Both the position numbers and the translations under genes were made by a program. Source: Planctomycetaceae bacterium (GTDB lineage Bacteria; Planctomycetota; Planctomycetia; Planctomycetales; Planctomycetaceae). Taken from it: DNA of 39,176 nucleotides. Of the stretch, positions 34,127 to 39,176 are shown in pieces. Positions within the stretch are counted from its first letter, which is position 1; every line of letters begins with the position of its first letter. The DNA lies in NCBI GenBank assembly GCA_016795145.1, contig JAEUII010000287.1:1-39176 (forward strand), read 5' to 3'. The notes under the pieces are model-generated. The model was not told the origin of the DNA, made no database searches, and saw nothing but the letters and a program-made list of their open reading frames with translations.

Positions 34127-35532
34127 ATATTCGTTTTCGTGTCGCCGCCCGATCCTCCAGCGACTTTCTGCAACGCCGCATTCAGCTCGCGATCGTACTG
34201 GTGATCACGACTGTAGATACGAAAGATCAGAAAGCTCGTGGGAAGATTGCGGAACAATTCATCATCATCCAGTACATGGGATAATCCGCTGGCCGGGTCG
34301 TACCAATAATTCTGTTTTCCCGCTGGCTTCCTTGCGCTGGGCCGGTGGTAGTGCCGAGCCACATCGATTCGCAGCGGGATGTCTCGCAGCGGTTTCGGCA
34401 ACGCGTCACGCACTCGACGTTCCACAAGGTCCGGTTCGGAGAAGATCGTCGTACTCTCCGCCTGACCACTGTGGAAATGCATCGTGCGCTCACAGGCCAT
34501 CCGCCACATTTCTTTGCGGTTGATAATGTCGCGCCAGTGCTGCCCGAGTTCTCGCAGAGTAGGATCAGAGCTGGACGCCCAGCGAGACACATCGACAAGG
34601 AAGGATGTTTCCGTCAGACCCTGATAGGCCGCCAGATGTTCGAGCGGGTTTCCGGGGAACAGTCGCTTCATCGTTTCCGTGAAGTACTGCTCCAGAGCAA
34701 TGTCGATTCCTCGCACCGTGCGATGGAAGTAAATCGTACGAAACAGATTGGCTCGCGTTTCGATGAAGTTAATCAGCGTCGGCAACCCGCGCGAGTGAAT
34801 CGTGAGCCCGTTCTCGGTGAAGAACGAATAATGAATCAGACGCGAAATATCGAACGCCCGAGTGTTGTAGCCGGACATGTAGGCATCGCGGAGGACAAAG
34901 TCCATGTTGTCGACCGTGTAAATTCCGCTGAACAGTGAGCGAAGTTTTCGCAGCCAGTCCGGATGTCCTTCCGAATCTTCCGGTCGTCCCGAAGGCCTTC
35001 GAATCAGAAACGAAACCTGAACCGGATCCAGTTCTTCCAGAGCCTGAAGCTTGCCATTCGGATTGCGACGAATGCGGCGAATGATGTCGCCAAGTTCATG
35101 CTCAATGATGTGGCCGCCGATGTCTTCGTGAGTCAGACCGAACTGTTCCAGGTAATGATCATCGAAGAAATGCCCGAAGGGCCCGTGTCCGACATCGTGC
35201 AGCAGACCGGCAATCCGAACGAGACTTTCAACATAGGCTCGGGAGGGAACATTACGATTCACATCGCTCAGCGAATCATACCACGCATTGACGGTAACGG
35301 ACCCCAGGTGCATCACACCAAGGACATGCTGAAATCGCATATGTTCGGCCGATGGAAACACCCACCACGCCGTTTGCAGCTGATGAATTTGACGCAGTCG
35401 CTGCACCCACGGATGATCAATCAGATCCTGCTCGGCCGCTTCGCCCGATGGCAGGCCAACGCGTGAGATGAATGGGATGTAACCGTGGATGGGATCGTGA
35501 GTCAGACTTTCCGTCGTAAAATCCCGAACCAT
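34123..35532 (-). CDS. HD-domain phosphohydrolase, dGTPase/SAMHD1-like
   Basis: From the ATG at 35530-35532 (AAGG about 9 nt upstream) the protein has 469 residues. It opens with LTHDPIHGYIPF and has the HD metal site: RFQHVLGVMHL with H69, LLHDVGHGPFGHFF with H112-D113, and downstream HEDIGG and DNMDFVLRDAYMSG. These match the HD superfamily branch that includes SAMHD1 and dGTP triphosphohydrolases, which cleave dNTPs. Other members degrade other nucleotides, so the exact substrate is uncertain. An in-frame earlier start at 35619 adds 29 unsupported residues. It is the first gene of an operon with the GT39-type gene (4-nt overlap). Confidence 0.9.
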   Translation of the reverse strand: MVRDFTTESLTHDPIHGYIPFISRVGLPSGEAAEQDLIDHPWVQRLRQIHQLQTAWWVFPSAEHMRFQHVLGVMHLGSVTVNAWYDSLSDVNRNVPSRAYVESLVRIAGLLHDVGHGPFGHFFDDHYLEQFGLTHEDIGGHIIEHELGDIIRRIRRNPNGKLQALEELDPVQVSFLIRRPSGRPEDSEGHPDWLRKLRSLFSGIYTVDNMDFVLRDAYMSGYNTRAFDISRLIHYSFFTENGLTIHSRGLPTLINFIETRANLFRTIYFHRTVRGIDIALEQYFTETMKRLFPGNPLEHLAAYQGLTETSFLVDVSRWASSSDPTLRELGQHWRDIINRKEMWRMACERTMHFHSGQAESTTIFSEPDLVERRVRDALPKPLRDIPLRIDVARHYHRPSARKPAGKQNYWYDPASGLSHVLDDDELFRNLPTSFLIFRIYSRDHQYDRELNAALQKVAGGSGGDTKTNM

Positions 35533-35668
35533 GTGAGAAACCTTCAGTAACCAAAACCGCTTCGATGAAATAAGGGAGCGGCGAATCAAAGGAAAGCGGG
35601 AAGTGTCCCCGGACGCCAATCCTTGTCAATCCAGGATTCCGCAGTTCCCCAACGTCGCAGTCCCTATA

Positions 35669-36144
35669 GTCGCGGTTCGCTCCGCCGAACCACGCGCTCC
35701 CACATCATCCTGTATTGTCTGCATGCGGCATGGTCCCTTGATTGCGATTAAGGCCCAACAGGCCGTCACAACCCCTGCCGGTGTGCGTAAGCCACCGGAA
35801 ACATTGCTCAAGTCTGTCCACAAGGCCCGAAGGGTTGACACACTGACGCGTTCAGTCCAACAGGTTGTATCGGCCATTCAGGCCTTTACATTTCAGAGTG
35901 CTTTCCGGCCGAAAGTACCCAGTGCAGAGCGATTGTCCTCAATCGCTTTTCAGGAAACTCAAGTCGCAAACGGCTGAGGACAGCCGTTCTACAATGTGGG
36001 TAGCACGTACGAAGTGCGTGTGCCGCAGGCGCCGGAAGCTGTTGAGTGCATGACCGATTGCCAGGTGCCGGTGTATTGAGACAACCGTGATTTCCGCTGG
36101 GATTCCCAGGTGGCGGCGCCTGGTTCGGCGGAGCGAACCACGAC
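35669..36144. repeat. Inverted-repeat element, long copy (476 bp), within a gene-free stretch
   Basis: The ends (35669-35691 and 36122-36144) are near-perfect reverse complements and the same sequence as the ends at 28249 and 28471. The interior differs from the short copy. It holds a string of small hairpins such as CCGGTG...CACCGG (35778-35798), and GGCC-containing palindromes (AAGGCCCAACAGGCC near 35751, CGGCCATTCAGGCC near 35871). The whole gene-free stretch 35533-36249 shows no convincing coding frame. The 35603-35977 frame is low in protein character. Confidence 0.75.
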
Positions 36145-36249
36145 TATGGTTTCACCTGTGCTTACTGGACAGATTGATTCCATGAATCACACTGCGAACC
36201 AGATTGCGATTCTTCCCCGAACAAGTGGCATGAACAGACTGGCATCCCC

Positions 36250-37032
36250 ATGCGACCGTGGATTCTGTCCGAAACCAATTATGCTCATGTGAAGCACTGT
36301 GCTTATGACGTGGCGGTTCTTCCGATGGGAGCCACGGAACCTCACAATCTGCATTTGCCCTATGGAACCGACACGTTCGAGGCTGAAGCGATTTCTTCCG
36401 GAGCGTGTCAGCTAGCATGGCAGCGTGGTGCGAAGGTGGTGATGCTGCCGGCGATTCCGTACGGCACGGAGACAAATCAGAATCAGTGTCGACTCTCAAT
36501 GAACCTGAATCCGTCGACGCTGGCTCGAGTTATTCAGGATCTGGTGGAGAGCCTGGAAGGTCATGGCATCCTGAAGCTTGTGATTTTGAACAGTCATGGT
36601 GGCAATGAGTTCAAGCCGCTGCTTCGTGAACTTCACGGAAAGACTCGCGTGCAGCTGTTTCTGTGCGACTGGTTTCGTGGCCTGATTGCAGACGTCAAGA
36701 AGGACATTTTTCAGGAAGCGGATGACCATGCCGGCGAAGTGGAAACATCACTCGGACTCGCATGCTTCGGACATCTGGTGAAGCAGCATGACGATGGCAC
36801 TCTGGCCGCCGATGATGGCACAACTCGGTCGACTCGATTTGACGCCGTGAATCGCGGCTGGGTGTCGATCACTCGACCATGGCATCTCCTGACGACAAAT
36901 ACAGGCTCCGGGAATCCTCACGGAGCAACCGCCGAAAAAGGAGCAAAGCTGATGGAGATCATGGTCGAACGGCTTGGTGGCTTTCTGGTAGACCTGGCTC
37001 AGTCGAAGGTGGATGAGCGTTTTCCGTTTTAG
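36250..37032 (+). CDS. Creatininase-family amidohydrolase
   Basis: The 260-residue protein matches the creatininase superfamily, which includes creatininase, the FAPy deformylase-type enzyme and the mycofactocin peptidase MftE. The metal-binding pattern is visible: GATEPHNLHLPYGTDTF with E30, H32 or H35 and D41; then NSHGGNE with H116 and E120; and further acidic residues around DDHAGEVETSLGL. These enzymes hydrolyse cyclic or linear amide bonds with divalent metal ions in the cytoplasm. No creatine or mycofactocin genes are adjacent, so the substrate is unknown. The ATG is at 36250; the SD is weak. Confidence 0.9.
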   Translation: MRPWILSETNYAHVKHCAYDVAVLPMGATEPHNLHLPYGTDTFEAEAISSGACQLAWQRGAKVVMLPAIPYGTETNQNQCRLSMNLNPSTLARVIQDLVESLEGHGILKLVILNSHGGNEFKPLLRELHGKTRVQLFLCDWFRGLIADVKKDIFQEADDHAGEVETSLGLACFGHLVKQHDDGTLAADDGTTRSTRFDAVNRGWVSITRPWHLLTTNTGSGNPHGATAEKGAKLMEIMVERLGGFLVDLAQSKVDERFPF

Positions 37033-37213
37033 GTTTTTGGGTTCCTGGTTCTTCGTTCTTCGTTCTTGGTTGTTGGAGGGGGGGGAGATTTGGTCGGACA
37101 GAAGATGGTTGACGGAAAATAGTCGCAGCGAGGGACGGGAGATGTGTGCTGCCCATTAAACGATCGTTGGTGAATGGTCAGCAGAAATCGCCGGGAGTTT
37201 CAGTGAATCGCGC

Positions 37214-37250
37214 CTGAACACTGAAAACTGAAAACTGACCACTGATCACT
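37214..37250. repeat. CTGAAAACTG-type tandem repeat
   Basis: The motif CTGAAMACTG and shortened versions (ACTGACC, ACTGATCACT) recur across 37 bp. Just before it, 37040-37090 is a low-complexity run of GTTCTTCG units and a G stretch. Both lie in the 416-bp gap between the creatininase gene and the small exported protein gene. Confidence 0.5.
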
Positions 37251-37262
37251 AAAAACGCAAAC

Positions 37263-37306
37263 CGGCTCGATATCGCAATGAGTTTTCTCAAGGCGATATC
37301 GAGCCG
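37263..37306. terminator. First of three hairpins, 14-bp stem
   Basis: CGGCTCGATATCGC (37263-37276) and GCGATATCGAGCCG (37293-37306) pair perfectly. The loop contains a second small stem, TGAG-TTTT-CTCA. TTTGATTTGAT follows. It lies about 230 bp past the creatininase stop and could terminate it. Confidence 0.75.
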
Positions 37307-37322
37307 TTTGATTTGATCGTGT

Positions 37323-37345
37323 GATAAGAGTCTCTCACTCTTATC
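37323..37345. terminator. Second of three hairpins, 8-bp stem
   Basis: GATAAGAG (37323-37330) and CTCTTATC (37338-37345) enclose TCTCTCA. It lies 16 bp after the first hairpin in the same gap. There is no T tract, so the terminator call is tentative. Confidence 0.5.
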
Positions 37346-37392
37346 GAAAGAACGTCCGCGGATGCAGCACGGGCCCGTCTCCATGCGACGAC

Positions 37393-37425
37393 AATTCCTG
37401 AGCACTCAGTCATGACTCAGGAATT
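37393..37425. terminator. Third of three hairpins, 10-bp stem
   Basis: AATTCCTGAG (37393-37402) pairs with CTCAGGAATT (37416-37425) around a 13-nt loop. It lies 23 bp past the stop of the small exported protein gene, which is read leftward, and probably terminates it. Confidence 0.6.
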
Positions 37426-37448
37426 CGGCCGTTCTTCGTTCGACGATA

Positions 37449-38006
37449 TTATGGGCTCGCGTTTTCCAGCGCTTCGACTCGGCGAGCCAGTGCGGCGTTC
37501 GCGTCTTCCAGGTCTTCTGAGTCGTTATGAGCTTCGAGAGCCACGATCAGTGCGGCGATTGAGACGCCGGCGTAGACAACCATCGGAAGATTGAAGGCAC
37601 CAAACTGTCCGCGAATGACTTCCGCGTCTGAAACCACGGCCGGAACATCGACGGCTGACGGAGGAGCAGCACCTTCGGTCCAGAAGCGGCACGCTGTGGC
37701 TCCCATCGGAGTCACGATGCTATGCAGCCCTGGGCGAAGTCCGGAAATCGCGACGAAGCCATTTTCATCACTGACCGCTGAAGCGATCTGCTTGCCTTTG
37801 AATTCAATCATGACCTGTTCGCCATGGACTGGGTTGCCCTGCAGGTCCACAACGCGAGTTGTCAGAGTGCCGCCTTCACGAAGCTGGACGTCCTGCACTG
37901 CGGATGCAGACTGCTCAGCCGCGATTGCCATGGTTGGGTTGAATGTCAGAGCTGCGGCGAGGGTCAGGGTGAGGCATGTACGGAAAATGTTTCGAGAGAC
38001 TGACAT
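37449..38006 (-). CDS. Small exported protein with a beta-sandwich domain and C-terminal helix
   Basis: I do not recognise a specific family in this 185-residue protein. The signal peptide ends AMAIAA-type at about residue 30. Residues 40-100 (VQDVQLREGGTLTTRVVDLQ...ENGFVAISGLRPGLHSI) look like a carboxypeptidase-regulatory domain. A hydrophobic helix (FNLPMVVYAGVSIAALIVAL) near 142-161 is followed by a short coiled-coil tail (LEDANAALARRVEALENASP). It is probably membrane-attached and exported. AAAGGA lies about 9 nt before the ATG at 38004-38006, supporting the start. Confidence 0.8.
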   Translation of the reverse strand: MSVSRNIFRTCLTLTLAAALTFNPTMAIAAEQSASAVQDVQLREGGTLTTRVVDLQGNPVHGEQVMIEFKGKQIASAVSDENGFVAISGLRPGLHSIVTPMGATACRFWTEGAAPPSAVDVPAVVSDAEVIRGQFGAFNLPMVVYAGVSIAALIVALEAHNDSEDLEDANAALARRVEALENASP

Positions 38007-38126
38007 GGTTCTAGTCCTTTAGTACAGCAGACTGAGAGACAGGCATCGACACGTCCGGCTGTCGACATCGAGAGGGGAGATTTCTGAGGGGCTGTCGGAG
38101 GGTCGAAGAGGCCGCTCCGGCAGAAG

Positions 38127-39095
38127 TCATTGACGACTTGAGTCGGAAATTATCCGAACCGTCATTTTTCTGAAATAGGAGTTTGCCCTCATCAGCAAAC
38201 CGGGATTGTTCGCCTGTGCGTAGCGACTTAATGCACCCGGTGCCTCTCCTCGATGGATCTGTTCGAGGTAGTCTTTCAGCAATTTCTGCGACTCGTCAGA
38301 TTCGTTCAGCAGAAAACTGCACCATGCCCAGCTGTTTCGATAAGCGTCCGCATCCATTTCCTCAGCCGCGGGGAGGGATTCCAGATCTCCCAGGGATGGA
38401 TTTGCTCCCATCCGGGCTTTCCATTTCACCGCCGAAATTCTCGCAGATGAAGTTCGTTCCGCGGGAGTCTCTTCAAAAAATTCTGCCAACCCTTCATCAA
38501 TCCACAGCGGAAGGAAAGGGAGATGCTGATGCAGAATCACATGAGTCATCTCATGGCGAAGGTCTGTGATAAGCGAACGACTGTTCCACACATACACCTG
38601 ACTGACATCGCCATTGCGATAGTAAATCGCCTTTCGATTCCGCGCTTGTGGAATTTGTGTCGCCAGCTTCCGGAGATAACTCTGCTGACTGGCGTAGATC
38701 ACGATCTGGATCGGCTTGCCATTCGGTTGCACGCTGACGGTCTTGTCCAGTTCTTCTGTGAGCTGATCCATCTCTGCCCAGATGCGTCGAGTATCAACAG
38801 CGACTTCTGAATAGAGTTCCGCGTCGCCGTGACGTTCCGCCACTTTCCATGGGCCCGGCTGCTGAGCGTCCGCATTGCCTGCGAGGCCGGTGAACATGGC
38901 CAGCGAGACGATGGCTGACGTCAGTCGCAGGTTGAGCTGAGGCGGGCCATTCGGAGATCGAAGTGAACGACCAATGTCTCTACGTGACGCCACGATCTGC
39001 ACGACGCGAAAGGCGACGCAGTTGAAGTACGCCACGGAAATGGCGATCAATGCCGTAGTGATGAGCAGTAGTGCCAATCGGTCTCCCGCCCACAT
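38127..39095 (-). CDS. Gluzincin-type peptidase domain protein (DUF1570-like), start uncertain
   Basis: The zinc motif HEMTH (residues 191-195 counted from the TTG at 39125) is followed by a glutamate in WIDEGLAEFFE (E211), 16 residues after the second His, the gluzincin arrangement. Planctomycetes have many such exported putative peptidases. Two hydrophobic stretches precede the domain: ALLLITTALIAISVAYF near the N-terminus and TSAIVSLAMFTGLAGNADAQ, which looks like the true signal peptide. I give the ATG at 39093-39095, but GTG at 38991-38993 would suit the second stretch better, and the frame stays open to the window edge. The gene may therefore be incomplete at its 5' end. Substrate is unknown. 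Confidence 0.8.
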   Translation of the reverse strand: MWAGDRLALLLITTALIAISVAYFNCVAFRVVQIVASRRDIGRSLRSPNGPPQLNLRLTSAIVSLAMFTGLAGNADAQQPGPWKVAERHGDAELYSEVAVDTRRIWAEMDQLTEELDKTVSVQPNGKPIQIVIYASQQSYLRKLATQIPQARNRKAIYYRNGDVSQVYVWNSRSLITDLRHEMTHVILHQHLPFLPLWIDEGLAEFFEETPAERTSSARISAVKWKARMGANPSLGDLESLPAAEEMDADAYRNSWAWCSFLLNESDESQKLLKDYLEQIHRGEAPGALSRYAQANNPGLLMRANSYFRKMTVRIISDSSRQ

Positions 39096-39176
39096 TGTTG
39101 CAGGCGTTTGAGATCTAAACGCCAACGAGAAAACTCGCCGCCCAGACCGTACCCTGGTGCTGAATGGTCCACGAAG

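Noticed and set aside
35603..35977. A 124-codon frame within the inverted-repeat element
   Set aside because: It follows repeat sequence and hairpins, has no start signal and no recognisable fold.
37214..37250. CTGAAAACTG tandem units as a CRISPR array
   Set aside because: Units are about 10 bp with no spacers of regular length, and no cas genes are present.

Overview
The window reads as chromosomal DNA from a planctomycete. The main evidence is a DUF1559 protein with a prepilin N-terminus and a C-terminal H-x9-DG motif paired with a small lipoprotein, a giant lipoprotein of FG-GAP and ASPIC/UnbV type, a TIGR03032-like/TPR/SPINDLY-type glycosyltransferase fusion, a PqqD-like/M50/HlyD fusion, a Gly-rich EF-hand protein and an MJ0042-type zinc-ribbon membrane protein. 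Intergenic spaces carry several families of short palindromic repeats. Genus and species cannot be fixed from sequence reading alone. I see no rRNA, tRNA, CRISPR array, prophage or transposase gene.

Layout. Bases 1-6.4 kb: the 3' end of pyruvate kinase (+) converges on a minus-strand series: DUF1559 protein, lipoprotein, single-domain asparaginase, flavin-dependent halogenase, VOC protein and pyrF. Bases 6.7-10.5 kb (+): a large NfeD/ClpP-class membrane protease, a small helical protein and a minimal Ser/Thr kinase. Bases 10.6-14.5 kb (-): the TIGR03032-TPR-GT41 fusion and scpA. Bases 14.7-16.1 kb (+): a zinc-ribbon membrane protein with a methionine/acid-rich tail. Bases 16.2-17.1 kb: an AbrB/VapC toxin-antitoxin pair bracketed by two 61-bp direct repeats, each of which is a near-perfect hairpin. 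Bases 17.1-22.8 kb (-): the PqqD-M50-HlyD fusion, a ParB-like protein, and an SDR/photolyase operon. Bases 23.1-24.6 kb (+): a membrane gene interrupted by an in-frame TAG, then an EF-hand protein ending at a strong hairpin terminator. Bases 24.8-26.2 kb (-): csrA and a secreted alpha/beta hydrolase. Bases 26.4-28.2 kb (+): an SbtA-type bicarbonate transporter overlapping an apparently exported beta-carbonic anhydrase. Bases 28.5-35.5 kb (-): the giant FG-GAP lipoprotein, a GT39-type membrane transferase and an HD phosphohydrolase, the last two overlapping by 4 nt. Bases 36.2-39.2 kb: a creatininase-family hydrolase (+), three consecutive hairpins, a small exported protein (-) and a gluzincin-type peptidase (-) whose start is uncertain at the window edge.

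Most of the window is housekeeping or typical planctomycete lineage content. The parts most worth a second look are the SbtA/carbonic anhydrase pair, the repeat-bracketed toxin-antitoxin cassette, the amber-interrupted membrane gene, the orphan halogenase, the multi-domain fusions, and two inverted-repeat elements that look like non-autonomous mobile or REP-type sequences. I did not find a gene set that I could defend as a wholly new system.
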